DNA from: Neobittarella massiliensis (ex Bilen et al. 2018)
GTDB taxonomy: Bacteria > Bacillota > Clostridia > Oscillospirales > Ruminococcaceae
Assembly (NCBI RefSeq): GCF_900289145.1
Contig: NZ_OKQO01000011.1
Coordinates: 1 to 64,000, forward strand
Direction: 5' to 3'
Length of the DNA stretch: 64,000 nt
Under the pieces are notes generated by a model that was given only the letters and a program-made list of their open reading frames with translations, was not told the DNA's origin and did not search any database. Both the position numbers and the translations under genes were made by a program. Shown here piece after piece: positions 40,604 to 49,073 of the stretch (the stretch's first letter is position 1; every line of letters begins with the position of its first letter).

Positions 40604-41959
40604 GTGCGCACATTGGGTAAAAAAATAGCGCCACGCGTCCTGTACGCGCTGACAGCGGCGGCGGGCGCGCTCTCTCTGCTGGGAATCGTGCTGCTGGCTG
40701 TGGCCGGTGGCACCATCACCCAGCTGCAAGGTGCCACTGCCCCGCTGTGGCTGCTGGAGGGGCTCTATGCGCTGGGCCTGGCACTGCTGTGCTGCACGGC
40801 GGTTCTGGCCGGCCTGCGCCGCAGCGCTGTACGCCCCTGCCCACCGGGCCTGCGCGCAGTGCTCTGGTGCGCGGTGGCCGGGGCGGTGGTGCTGCTGGTC
40901 AACGCCCCGCTGGCCCACCTGGGCCGGCAGCTGTTGCGGGGCGACTACCTGTCGGTGCTGGCCACCGAGATGGACCCGGTCTCGCTGGGGGCGGGCATCG
41001 CGCTGCTGCGGCTGTACCTTATCGCCCAGGCGGTGGTGGGTGTCTGGGCGTTGGGCAAGCTGCTGGGCCGCGGTCTGGCCGCCCCGCCCTCTGCCGGCAG
41101 CCGGTTGGGCCGGTGGCTCAGCCGGGTATCTACCGCCGGCGGCCAGCGCGCGGTGGTGCTGTCTGGTTTTGGGGCGCTGTTGCTGGGGTCGCTCATCTTG
41201 TGCGGTGCGCTGTTGGGGCGCACTCGGGTCGACCTCACCGACGGTCTACAGCCGGTATTTTACGGTGAGTCGGGCGCCGGTATGGCCTACGTAGACCAGC
41301 CCCCGCTGCCCGATACCGAAGACCGGCGCACCGCCGATTTTTGGCGTGGTGTCGGGTACGAGGTGACCCCCAGCGAGGGGCTGCACAACGGCGATCCGGT
41401 CCAGGTGCGGGTGGTGTACGACAGTGCTGCCGCCCGCCGTGCGCGGATACAGGTCAGCCGCGCCAGCCGCACCTTTTCGGTGCAGGGCCTCACCGAGCGC
41501 TACCGTACTCCCGAAGACCTGCCCCCGGCGATCACCGACCTGTCAGACCGTGAGAGCCGCTCTCTCATTAAAAAGAATCTGCGTTATCTCTCGGCTGCCG
41601 GCGATTTTGCCTACGACCGGGAGCGCGAGCTGGTAAAGGCACAAAAGGTGGCCAGTTACCTGATGAAGAGCGAGCCCGGTGGCTACAATAGCGACCGCTA
41701 CGTGGCGCTCTACCAGGTGACGGTACGCGGCCAGGTCAAAGAAGAGAGCAGCTACCGCACCGCCCAACAGGACTTTTATTATTACACCGAACTGGGTGGT
41801 GTCGACAGCGATTTTGTGGCCGGCGCGGCCCAGGTCACCGGCCGCTACTTTTCCCGGCGCGACGAGGTGCACAGTCTGGATCAGGCCTGCGCGAAAGTCG
41901 AGGCCGCCTTTTCCACCTACACGCCGGTGCGGGCGACCCAGAGCGGCCAAAAAACTTAA
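40604..41959 (+). CDS. Membrane protein with conserved extracellular domain, paralogue 1
   Basis: 451 residues from GTG 40604, fixed by AAAGGAGGTG. Four to five hydrophobic helices fill residues 1-210; the rest (about 211-451) is extracytoplasmic-type. That domain has the same landmarks as the protein at 43321: ESGAGMAYV, EGLHNGDPVQVRVVY, RTFSVQGLTERY, AAGDFAYDRERELV, MKSEPGGYNSDRYVALYQVTV and QQDFYYYTELGGVDSDF. 'NGD-V-V' domains of this kind occur in Gram-positive surface proteins. Function unknown; the pair flanks a metal transporter. Confidence 0.7.
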   Translation: MRTLGKKIAPRVLYALTAAAGALSLLGIVLLAVAGGTITQLQGATAPLWLLEGLYALGLALLCCTAVLAGLRRSAVRPCPPGLRAVLWCAVAGAVVLLVNAPLAHLGRQLLRGDYLSVLATEMDPVSLGAGIALLRLYLIAQAVVGVWALGKLLGRGLAAPPSAGSRLGRWLSRVSTAGGQRAVVLSGFGALLLGSLILCGALLGRTRVDLTDGLQPVFYGESGAGMAYVDQPPLPDTEDRRTADFWRGVGYEVTPSEGLHNGDPVQVRVVYDSAAARRARIQVSRASRTFSVQGLTERYRTPEDLPPAITDLSDRESRSLIKKNLRYLSAAGDFAYDRERELVKAQKVASYLMKSEPGGYNSDRYVALYQVTVRGQVKEESSYRTAQQDFYYYTELGGVDSDFVAGAAQVTGRYFSRRDEVHSLDQACAKVEAAFSTYTPVRATQSGQKT

Positions 41960-41967
41960 GTGTTCCC

Positions 41968-41996
41968 TTGACAGCGCTCGCGGCATACCGTATAGT
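41968..41996 (+). promoter_or_regulatory. Promoter of the riboswitch-CDF unit
   Basis: TTGACA, 17-base spacer, TATAGT: near-consensus sigma-A promoter, start expected near 42003. Confidence 0.8.
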
Positions 41997-42023
41997 AATG
42001 GGTAATCTCTTTGCACTGCATAT

Positions 42024-42156
42024 CGCTACAGTACAAACTGAACAGGCGGCCGCCCCCATGTGGGGCGCGGTGCGCCGGGCCGCAGCGCGCGGCAGCAGAT
42101 GAAAATGCACAGGCACATCTGCGGGACAGTAGTATGTTCCGCAGGTGTGCTTTTTT
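42024..42156 (+). promoter_or_regulatory. Probable NiCo (czcD-type) riboswitch with terminator
   Basis: The leader carries, in order, ACAGGCGGCCGCC (42042-42054), a four-way-junction-like set of GC hairpins, GGCAGCAGATGAAA (from 42091), GCACAGGC and GGGACAGTA. These resemble the conserved blocks of the NiCo riboswitch known from Co/Ni exporter genes (from memory, not searched). GCACATCTGCGG (42113-42124) can pair with CCGCAGGTGTGC (42139-42150), with TTTTTT after it: a terminator sharing sequence with the last conserved block, as expected for metal-relieved attenuation. Confidence 0.72.
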
Positions 42157-42247
42157 GGTACCCAAAAGCTGCGGTCATCTGGGCAGATGCGTGTCACAGA
42201 GTTATCAAAAATGCCGCTGTTTTGCGAGCGACAGGGAGGTAACTTTC

Positions 42248-43135
42248 ATGAAACAACAAAGATTCGGCCAACAGCTGGCTATGCACGTCTCGGCCGTTAC
42301 CATCGGCTGGAACCTGGTGCTGTCGGCGGGCAAACTGGCCGCCGGGCTGCTGGCCAGGTCAGGAGCTATGGTGTCCGATGCGGTCCATTCCGCCTCCGAC
42401 GTGTTCAGCACCGTTATCGTCATGGTGGGGGTCAAAATGGCCGGCAAGGCGCCCGATGACGACCACCCCTACGGCCACGAGCGGCTGGAATGTGTGGCGG
42501 CACTTCTGCTGGCAGCGGTGCTGTTTGCCACCGGTCTGGGTATCGGCGTCTCGGGCTGTCAAAAAATATTCTCCGGTGCGGCCGGCAGCTTAGCGGTGCC
42601 CGGGGCGCTGGCACTGTGGGCGGCGGTGCTGTCGGTGATTATAAAAGAGGCCATGTATTGGTATACCCGCGCAGCAGCCAAAAAGCTGTCCTCCAGCGCC
42701 CTGATGGCCGATGCCTGGCACCACCGGTCCGATGCGCTGTCCTCGGTGGGCAGCTTTGCCGGTATACTGGGGGCCCGTCTGGGCCTGCCGGTGCTCGACC
42801 CTATCGCCAGCGTACTCATCTGCCTGTTTATCCTCAAGGCGGCGATCGATATCTTTCGCGAGGCGATAGCCAAAATGACCGATCGTGCCTGCGACGAGCA
42901 GGTACAGTGTCAGCTGCGGCAAAAGATCGGCGCTCAGCCCGGGGTCTCCGGGGTGGACCGGCTGAGTACCCGCCTCTTTGGCGACCGGGTATACGTGGAT
43001 GTAGAGATCAGCGCCCCCGGCCAGCAGACTCTGCAGCAGGCCCACGATACCGCCCGCCAGGTCCACGATATGGTCGAGCGCGAGTTCCCCCAGGTCAAGC
43101 ACTGCATGGTGCATGTAAACCCGGCGGCGGATTGA
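42248..43135 (+). CDS. Cation diffusion facilitator, probable Ni/Co exporter
   Basis: 295-residue CDF-family efflux protein with six helices, exchanging a divalent metal for protons. Metal-site residues Asp44, His47 and Asp51 in SDAVHSASD (helix 2) and Asp155, His158 and Asp162 in ADAWHHRSD (helix 5); the HPYGHERLE loop follows helix 2. The cytoplasmic C-terminal dimer domain ends HCMVHVNPAAD. ATG 42248 has AGGGAGGT upstream. Substrate Ni/Co is inferred from the leader RNA; sequence alone would allow Zn, Mn or Fe. Confidence 0.88.
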   Translation: MKQQRFGQQLAMHVSAVTIGWNLVLSAGKLAAGLLARSGAMVSDAVHSASDVFSTVIVMVGVKMAGKAPDDDHPYGHERLECVAALLLAAVLFATGLGIGVSGCQKIFSGAAGSLAVPGALALWAAVLSVIIKEAMYWYTRAAAKKLSSSALMADAWHHRSDALSSVGSFAGILGARLGLPVLDPIASVLICLFILKAAIDIFREAIAKMTDRACDEQVQCQLRQKIGAQPGVSGVDRLSTRLFGDRVYVDVEISAPGQQTLQQAHDTARQVHDMVEREFPQVKHCMVHVNPAAD

Positions 43136-43320
43136 GCAGCTTCCAGGTGGCGGAATTTACAAACCAATGGGTCGCCCGGTGTGTAAATAGACGATTTTTG
43201 GCGAAATAGGAATGTCCCTATAGGCAGCAGCGGCAAATATATGCTATGCTGATACCAGTAAAACGCCGCCGTCGGTAGACAGCTATACCGGCGGTGGCGC
43301 TGTCTAGAGGAGGAGATATC

Positions 43321-44784
43321 GTGCAAAAATTGAGGGATTTTATAACGGCTAAGCGGCTTTATCTGCTCTCGGTGATCATGGGCGGCGGCGCCGTACTGGC
43401 CTGGCTGCTGCTCACCGTCAGCGAGCATGCGATCAGCAGTATGAGCGGGGCCGGCTTTCTCGTGGTGGTGCTGGAGCTGGTGTATTTTGTCTCACTGGCC
43501 GCCAACCTCTGCCTTACGGCGGGGGCGGGCCTGCGGCTGTTCGGGGCAAAAGAGCGCACCATCCCCATGATCGCCACCTTTGCGGTGGGGGTCGTGGGTA
43601 CGTTGGCCCTGCTGTTTAATCTGCGCCTGGTGGGCCTGGGCTTTGCCCTGTTGGGCGGCGACTATATGGCTATCATCGGGGCTGCCATGTCGCTGCAGGC
43701 TATGGCGGCAGCGCTGTACTTTCTTTACTTCGCCATCATTTTGCAGGTGGCACTGGCCGGCTATAATATCTATAACCTGCTGCAGTTAAAAAAGGGCAAA
43801 ACGCCCCATCAGATGGGTGCTCCGGCCCCGCGGTTCGACCCCATGACCGGCCAGCCCATTGTCACCGCCACCCAAGCCGCCGGTGGGGTAGCCACCGCGG
43901 CGCCGCCTGCTGTGGCGGCACCGGGGCAGACGGCTCAAAAATTGCGGGCGTTCGTGGGCAGCAAAAAGGGCAAAGTCACCCTGGGCTGTATCGGCGGCGG
44001 TATCCTGCTGCTGGTCGCTGGCGGTATTTTGCTGAGCGTGCTCACCCGCACCAAGCTCGACCTGGTCTCGGGGGTGGAGGTCACCTTCAATAACGAGTCG
44101 GGCGCCGGCACGGCCTATGTCAGTAAACAGGATATTGATTACGACCTAAACGACGCGGCGGTGGGCATCTTCGTCGGCAGTGTCACCTATCAGATCGAGC
44201 CCAATGAGGGCCTCGCCAATGGCGACAAGGTCACCGTCAAGGCAGTCTACTCCAAAGAAACAGCCAAAAAAGCCAAGATCAAGGTCATCAAAGATACCCG
44301 CACCTTTAAAGTGCAGGGCCTTACCGAGCGGTACGGAGATGTGGCCGACCTGCCCGACGAAGTGATCGAGACGTCAGACGCAAAAAGTGAAAAGCTCATA
44401 AAAAACAGCTATGACTCTATCTCTTATGCCGGCGACTTTGCCTACGACAAGGATAAAGAGCTGGTGGGGTACGAGAAGGTGGCCCAGTACCTGATGAAAG
44501 GTGAGCCGGGCGGTTACGACAGCGACGTGTACGTGGCGCTGTACAAGGTCACCGTTAAGGGGCAGAAGAAAAACGGTTACGGCAGCAGTGCCACCTACGA
44601 GGACCTGCAGGGAGACTTTTACTACTACACCGAGATGAGCGGTATCGACTCTGATTTTGACCCCGACGACGCCTATGTGTACGGCACCTACTTCGGCAGC
44701 TGGGACAAGATCGAGACCCAGGAGCAGGCCGAGACCGAGATCGAGGAGGAGTACGACGATTACACTATCGTCAAAGGCGCCTAA
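43321..44784 (+). CDS. Membrane protein with conserved extracellular domain, paralogue 2
   Basis: 487 residues from GTG 43321, with GAGGAGGAG ahead. Several hydrophobic helices in residues 1-155, an alanine/proline-rich linker with a basic patch, a fifth helix (about residues 225-243, LGCIGGGILLLVAGGILLSVL), then an acidic extracytoplasmic domain of about 240 residues homologous to the end of the protein at 40604 (NEGLANGDKVTVKAVYS, RTFKVQGLTERYGD, GDFAYDKDKELVGYEKVAQY). The C-terminus is highly acidic. No enzyme motif. Terminated at 44865. Confidence 0.7.
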   Translation: MQKLRDFITAKRLYLLSVIMGGGAVLAWLLLTVSEHAISSMSGAGFLVVVLELVYFVSLAANLCLTAGAGLRLFGAKERTIPMIATFAVGVVGTLALLFNLRLVGLGFALLGGDYMAIIGAAMSLQAMAAALYFLYFAIILQVALAGYNIYNLLQLKKGKTPHQMGAPAPRFDPMTGQPIVTATQAAGGVATAAPPAVAAPGQTAQKLRAFVGSKKGKVTLGCIGGGILLLVAGGILLSVLTRTKLDLVSGVEVTFNNESGAGTAYVSKQDIDYDLNDAAVGIFVGSVTYQIEPNEGLANGDKVTVKAVYSKETAKKAKIKVIKDTRTFKVQGLTERYGDVADLPDEVIETSDAKSEKLIKNSYDSISYAGDFAYDKDKELVGYEKVAQYLMKGEPGGYDSDVYVALYKVTVKGQKKNGYGSSATYEDLQGDFYYYTEMSGIDSDFDPDDAYVYGTYFGSWDKIETQEQAETEIEEEYDDYTIVKGA

Positions 44785-44864
44785 GAACACTCGTGCACCG
44801 TACACCGGATGGATATTTCGTAAATAAGCACCCAGTAAAAAGGTAATATAGCTTGCATATAAGC

Positions 44865-44904
44865 GTGGGGCGGGCGACCAATTTGGTCGCCCGCCCCACT
44901 TTTT
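44865..44904. terminator. Bidirectional terminator
   Basis: Perfect 16-bp stem GTGGGGCGGGCGACCA/TGGTCGCCCGCCCCAC then TTTTT; shared with convergent csoR. Confidence 0.92.
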
Positions 44905-44923
44905 GCCGCCCAAGGCAGCCTGT

Positions 44924-45187
44924 CTATTTGGCCAGCTTGTCGATGATAGCCAGCACCTCGTCCAGTTTCTCCTCCGGATCGCCGCTGGCAAAGGCGTCTT
45001 TTACGCAGCCCAGCATGTGGGCCTTTAGGATCTCCCGATTGGCTTTGGCCAGCACCGACTGGGTCGCCATCACCTGGTTTGAGATATCGATGCAGTAGCG
45101 GTCGTCCTCCACCATCGAGAGGATCCCATCCAGCTGGCCCCGGGCCGTCTTCAGCAGCCGGGTCACCGTCTGTTTGTCGGCTTTCAT
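44924..45187 (-). CDS. csoR: CsoR-family copper-sensing repressor
   Basis: 87-residue all-helical DUF156 regulator. The Cu(I) ligands are present as Cys32 (RYCIDI), His57 and Cys61 (HMLGCV), the C-H-C signature of CsoR. With copper bound it should release DNA and allow copA expression. It follows copA by one base and is the last gene of the operon, so it likely represses its own transcription through the G/C-rich palindrome upstream of copA. Confidence 0.9.
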   Translation of the reverse strand: MKADKQTVTRLLKTARGQLDGILSMVEDDRYCIDISNQVMATQSVLAKANREILKAHMLGCVKDAFASGDPEEKLDEVLAIIDKLAK

Positions 45188-45188
45188 G

Positions 45189-45395
45189 TTACTCTACCGA
45201 GGTGACGGTGTAGCCGGCGTCGGTCACAGCGGCTTTCAGCACGTCGTCTGCCACGTCGTGCTCCAGCTCGACTACAGCGTTTTTGTCCTCTAGGCTCACA
45301 GTGGCCTGTACGCCGTCGATGGCATTCAGTGCTTTCTCCACATGCGCCACGCAGTGGGCGCACATCATACCTTCAATGTGAATGGTCTTTTTCAT
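45189..45395 (-). CDS. copZ: CopZ-like copper chaperone, in-frame internal start within copA
   Basis: 68 residues beginning MKKTIHIEGMMCAHC, a canonical copper chaperone with Cys-x-x-Cys. Its ATG at 45395 is preceded by AAGGAGAGAGTACC, a normal ribosome-binding site, yet no stop separates it from copA. So both a CopA-CopZ fusion and free CopZ could be made from the same frame. Alternatively, an ancestral copA stop was lost recently. The internal start is an inference from the site. Confidence 0.6.
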   Translation of the reverse strand: MKKTIHIEGMMCAHCVAHVEKALNAIDGVQATVSLEDKNAVVELEHDVADDVLKAAVTDAGYTVTSVE

Positions 45396-47765
45396 GGTAC
45401 TCTCTCCTTCTTGTTGTGTGGGTAGATCACTCTGGTGTACTTCCTGTATATCGGCCGGTGCCGGCTCTGCCGAGTGGCGGAGCTTGGCACCGGTGCGCTT
45501 AGGCCGAAAGCCCCGCAGCCGCAGAGCGTTGGTCACTACGCAAACGCTGGATAGGCTCATGGCCGCTGCGCCAAACATGGGGCTTAGTTTTAGCTCCAGC
45601 GCCGGGTACAGCAGCCCGGCAGCCAGCGGAATGCCCACCGAGTTGTAAAAAAATGCCCAGAACAGGTTCTGTTTGATGTTGCGGATGACCGCCTTGCTCA
45701 GCTGTACGGCTGTCACCGCGTCCTGCAGGTCGCTCTTCATCAGCACAACGTCGGCGCTCTCAATAGCCACATCGGTGCCGGCGCCAATGGCAATGCCCAC
45801 ATCGGCCCGTGCCAGTGCCGGGGCGTCGTTGATACCGTCGCCCACCATGGCCACTTTTTTGCCGGCAGCCTGTAGTTTGGCTACTTCCTGCTCCTTTTGC
45901 TGGGGCAGCACGCCGGCGATGACGTGGGGGATATCCAGCTGCCGCTGGATGGCCCCAGCCGTGCGGGCGTTGTCGCCGGTGAGCATCACCACGTCGATGC
46001 CCATCCCCCTAAAGTCGGCAATAGCCTGAGCGCTGGTGGGCTTTACCGTATCGGCTACGGCAATGATGCCCAGCAGTCGCTCGCTATCGGCAAATAGCAG
46101 CGGAGTCTTGCCGTCCTCGGCCAGCGCCGCCACCTGGGCCTGCTGTTGCTCGCTCAGGGCGATACCGCTGTCGGCCAGCAGGGCCTCGTTGCCGGCAAAG
46201 TATGCCTGCCCGCCGATCGAGGCGGTGAGTCCTTTGCCAAAAATAGCGGTAAAGTCGTCGGTGGGCTCCAGTGTCAGCCCCATCTCGCCGCTCCGGTCTA
46301 AAATGGCCTGAGCCAGCGGGTGCTCACTGCGCTTTTCTAGGCTGGCTGCCAACTGCAGCAGAGCGGGCTCCTCTTGCCCGGCCAGGGGCAAGATATCGGT
46401 GACTACCGGGTGCCCCTGGGTAATGGTCCCGGTCTTGTCCATCACCACCGTGTCGATGCTGTGTGCCGTCTCCAGCGCCTCGCCCGACTTGATGAGGATG
46501 CCGTTTTCGGCCCCTTTACCGGTGCCCACCATAATGGCCACCGGTGTGGCCAAGCCCAGCGCGCAGGGACACGAGATGACCAGCACCGCAATACCCACCG
46601 AGAGCGCAAACTCCACTGTGGCCCCGGCGATCAGCCAGACGACTGCCGCCAGCAGGGCGATGCCGATGACTACCGGCACGAACACGCCGGAAATCTTGTC
46701 GGCCAGCTTGGCGATAGGCGCTTTAGAAGAGCTGGCGTCCTCCACCAGCCGGATGATCTGCGACAAGGTGGTGTCCTCGCCCACCTTGGTGGCGCGGAAC
46801 TTAAAAAACCCGGCCCGGTTGATGCTGGCGCCGATGACTGTATCCCCCGGCCCTTTGTCCACCGGTATGCTCTCGCCGGTGATGGCCGCCTCGTCCAGGC
46901 TGGAGTTGCCCTCGAGGATGACCCCGTCTACCGGCACGCTCTGGCCGGGCCGCACCAGCACCGTGTCGCCCGATACCACCTGCTCTACCGGCAGCTCCAG
47001 CTCCTGGCCGTCCCGCTCCACAGTGGCGGTCTTGGGGGCCAGATCCATCAGCTTGGTAATGGCCTCGCTGGTCTTTCCTTTGCTGCGGGCCTCCAAATAC
47101 TTGCCCAGGGTGATCAGCGCCAGGATCATAGCCGCCGACTCGAAATACAGGTCCATGTGGTAGTGGTGGGCCAGTTGCATATCCTGTATGCCCAGCCCGT
47201 AGCCGATGCGGGTAATGGCGAACACCCCGTACACCAGTGCCGCCGTCGAGCCGATGGCGATCAGACTGTCCATGTTGGGCGCCCCGCGAAATAGGGTCTT
47301 AAACCCCACCTGGTAGTACTTGCGGTTCACATATACCACCGGCAGCGTCAGCAAAAACTGAGCCATAGCATAGGTGACGCCGTTTTCGATGCCGCTCAAA
47401 AAACCGGGCAGCGGCAGCCCGACCATGTGTCCCATCGAGATGTACATCAGCGGTATCAAAAAGCCAAACGACACCCACAGCCGCATCTTCATATTTTTGA
47501 TCTGCAGCTCTACCGGGCTGGGCCCAGCCGGCGCAGTCCGGTCGGCGATCTGCTGTCCGTGGGGGGTAGCGCCGTAGCCGGCGGCGTCGACCGCTGCCTC
47601 GATCTGGGTGTCGGTCACCTGGTCGTCCACCTGTACCGTCATGCTGCCCGTGAGCAGGTTGACCGAGACCTCCTCCACCCCGTCAAGTCCCCGCACCGCT
47701 TTTTCTACGTGGGCGCTGCAGGCCGAGCAGGTCATACCGGTGACGTCAAATTTCTGCTGTCTCAT
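45189..47765 (-). CDS. copA: Copper-exporting P-type ATPase with C-terminal CopZ module
   Basis: 858-residue P1B-type Cu(I) ATPase from ATG 47765 (GGAGGGAG upstream). N-terminal metal-binding domain GMTCSACSAHV (residues 10-20), eight-helix membrane core, TGE loop in AITGESIPVD, ion motif CPC at residues 399-401, phosphorylated aspartate in DKTGTITQG (Asp443), and GDGINDAPAL. Unusually, after the last helix and a linker (DLPTQQEGEST) the frame runs straight into a second heavy-metal-associated domain, GMMCAHCVAHV, which equals a complete CopZ. That part also has its own ATG and ribosome-binding site (see next entry). Confidence 0.93.
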   Translation of the reverse strand: MRQQKFDVTGMTCSACSAHVEKAVRGLDGVEEVSVNLLTGSMTVQVDDQVTDTQIEAAVDAAGYGATPHGQQIADRTAPAGPSPVELQIKNMKMRLWVSFGFLIPLMYISMGHMVGLPLPGFLSGIENGVTYAMAQFLLTLPVVYVNRKYYQVGFKTLFRGAPNMDSLIAIGSTAALVYGVFAITRIGYGLGIQDMQLAHHYHMDLYFESAAMILALITLGKYLEARSKGKTSEAITKLMDLAPKTATVERDGQELELPVEQVVSGDTVLVRPGQSVPVDGVILEGNSSLDEAAITGESIPVDKGPGDTVIGASINRAGFFKFRATKVGEDTTLSQIIRLVEDASSSKAPIAKLADKISGVFVPVVIGIALLAAVVWLIAGATVEFALSVGIAVLVISCPCALGLATPVAIMVGTGKGAENGILIKSGEALETAHSIDTVVMDKTGTITQGHPVVTDILPLAGQEEPALLQLAASLEKRSEHPLAQAILDRSGEMGLTLEPTDDFTAIFGKGLTASIGGQAYFAGNEALLADSGIALSEQQQAQVAALAEDGKTPLLFADSERLLGIIAVADTVKPTSAQAIADFRGMGIDVVMLTGDNARTAGAIQRQLDIPHVIAGVLPQQKEQEVAKLQAAGKKVAMVGDGINDAPALARADVGIAIGAGTDVAIESADVVLMKSDLQDAVTAVQLSKAVIRNIKQNLFWAFFYNSVGIPLAAGLLYPALELKLSPMFGAAAMSLSSVCVVTNALRLRGFRPKRTGAKLRHSAEPAPADIQEVHQSDLPTQQEGESTMKKTIHIEGMMCAHCVAHVEKALNAIDGVQATVSLEDKNAVVELEHDVADDVLKAAVTDAGYTVTSVE

Positions 47766-47788
47766 AAGGTCTCCCTCCTGTGTGGTAG

Positions 47789-47811
47789 ACACCCCCAGGG
47801 GGAGGGGGTGT
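47789..47811 (-). promoter_or_regulatory. Predicted CsoR operator
   Basis: ACACCCCC/GGGGGTGT, 8-bp arms 7 bases apart, just downstream of the copA -10; the G/C-tract palindrome is typical of CsoR sites. Confidence 0.7.
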
Positions 47812-47817
47812 ATGTAT

Positions 47818-47845
47818 AGTATACCACAGCAGTGTAGTTTGTCAA
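47818..47845 (-). promoter_or_regulatory. Promoter of the copA-csoR operon
   Basis: Minus strand TTGACA (47845-47840), 16-base spacer, TATACT (47823-47818). Confidence 0.75.
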
Positions 47846-47909
47846 TACCGCTCACTGCATTTTTATTGTCCCCGCGCGTGGCCGCCGGTATCTGCCGCTT
47901 ACAAATATG

Positions 47910-47944
47910 AAAAAAGCCGGGGCGAGGGGCCGTCCTCGTCCCGG
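47910..47944 (-). terminator. Terminator of hydrogenase-accessory operon
   Basis: GCCGGGACGAGG/CCTCGCCCCGGC read on the minus strand, one mismatch, then TTTTTT. Confidence 0.75.
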
Positions 47945-47997
47945 CGCGGGCCACGGGCTCACAGCTCACAGCTCAGTTTGCCCGCGGCGCACTGCCG

Positions 47998-48723
47998 CTA
48001 TGCAGTTTTTAACAGCCGCTCCAGCAACCCTGCTATCTCACTGGGCAGATACTCCGGACGGGCTGGATTTTTGATATCTTTGGCGTAGTGGGCGTCGGAG
48101 TTGGTGATGGTCTTGATATCCGGCGGCAACAGCCCCCGCTGCAAGAGGTCCGGCGCCTTGGCGATATCGGCCAGCTCAGCGATGGTAAACCCCATGTCCG
48201 CGTCTAAAAAACCCAGGTTCGAGAGCACGCTGTTGGCACTCTTATCCACATGGGCCGGGTAGGCGATGCCGCCAAACCGGGCGGCCATGGGCACGGCGTC
48301 GTAAATGGAGATGTCGCAGGCGTTGATGAGCAGTTTATCCAGCTTCCCCACCACCTCGTCATCGGTGTTGCAGATATACTGATGCCCGAAGATCTCCTCA
48401 TCGTTTGCAATATCCGGCAGCTTTTCATATACCGCATCGCCGAAGGCCAGCGCCCCGGGCAGGCTGTCAAACAGGCACACCACATGCACCTCTTCACGGG
48501 TGCACAGCTCCATGCCCGGTATCACCGGCAGGTCGTAGAACCGCCCCGCCTCCAGGGCATAGGGGCAATTTTTAACGGTGTTGTGGTCGGTCAGGGCAAT
48601 AAAATCCAGGCCGCCCAACTTGGCCAGTCCCACAATGGTAGCCGGGGTCATCTCATCGTCCCCGCAGGGGGATAGGCAGCTGTGCAGGTGCAGGTCGTAT
48701 CGGGCCAGCCGGCCCGCCCCCAT
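47998..48723 (-). CDS. PHP-domain phosphoesterase-like protein
   Basis: 241 residues; ATG 48723 overlaps the TGA of the DRTGG gene (TGATG), with GGAGG 6 bases upstream. PHP metal motifs: DLHLHSCLSPCG near the start, ALTDHN, PGMELCTREEVHVV, AYPAHVD and the late TNSDAHY. Likely a metal-dependent phosphohydrolase; proteins like this recur next to [FeFe] hydrogenase genes in Clostridia (from memory), with no established role. Last gene of the leftward operon. Confidence 0.87.
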   Translation of the reverse strand: MGAGRLARYDLHLHSCLSPCGDDEMTPATIVGLAKLGGLDFIALTDHNTVKNCPYALEAGRFYDLPVIPGMELCTREEVHVVCLFDSLPGALAFGDAVYEKLPDIANDEEIFGHQYICNTDDEVVGKLDKLLINACDISIYDAVPMAARFGGIAYPAHVDKSANSVLSNLGFLDADMGFTIAELADIAKAPDLLQRGLLPPDIKTITNSDAHYAKDIKNPARPEYLPSEIAGLLERLLKTA

Positions 48724-49073
48724 CACGCGCCTCCGGCGGCCAGTGCGGTCACCGCCATAGCGGTCTGGTATACCGGCAGCTCGGTGCAGTACACGTTGAT
48801 GCCCTGCTGCTGCGCCTTGGTGCGGGCCTCCTCATCGAGCACGGCCCCTTCCGCCACCACGATACAGGCAACGTCAGCCAGCGCCGCCACCGCGATCGCA
48901 TTTACGTTGCCCATCACCGTGATCCACAGATCCCCCTCCTGGGCCCGGCCCATCACCATGCTCAGCAGGTCGCAGCAGTAGATCCCGGTCACCTCTCTCT
49001 CCTGGCCACAGCACACCGGCTCAATGCCGGCGCAGTCCGCCAGATCGGCGGTCGAAAACAACACGTTATCCAT
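48723..49073 (-). CDS. DRTGG-domain protein (second copy)
   Basis: 116 residues from ATG 49073, whose beginning overlaps the end of the upstream Fe-S gene by 8 bases; GGAGGAG lies just ahead. Resembles small DRTGG-domain proteins: REVTGIYCCDLLSMVMGRAQ, DLWITVMGNVNAIAVA, ACIVVAEGA, in the order seen in the copy at 52215. Predicted cytosolic, possibly nucleotide or ligand sensing; role not established. Confidence 0.75.
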   Translation of the reverse strand: MDNVLFSTADLADCAGIEPVCCGQEREVTGIYCCDLLSMVMGRAQEGDLWITVMGNVNAIAVAALADVACIVVAEGAVLDEEARTKAQQQGINVYCTELPVYQTAMAVTALAAGGA

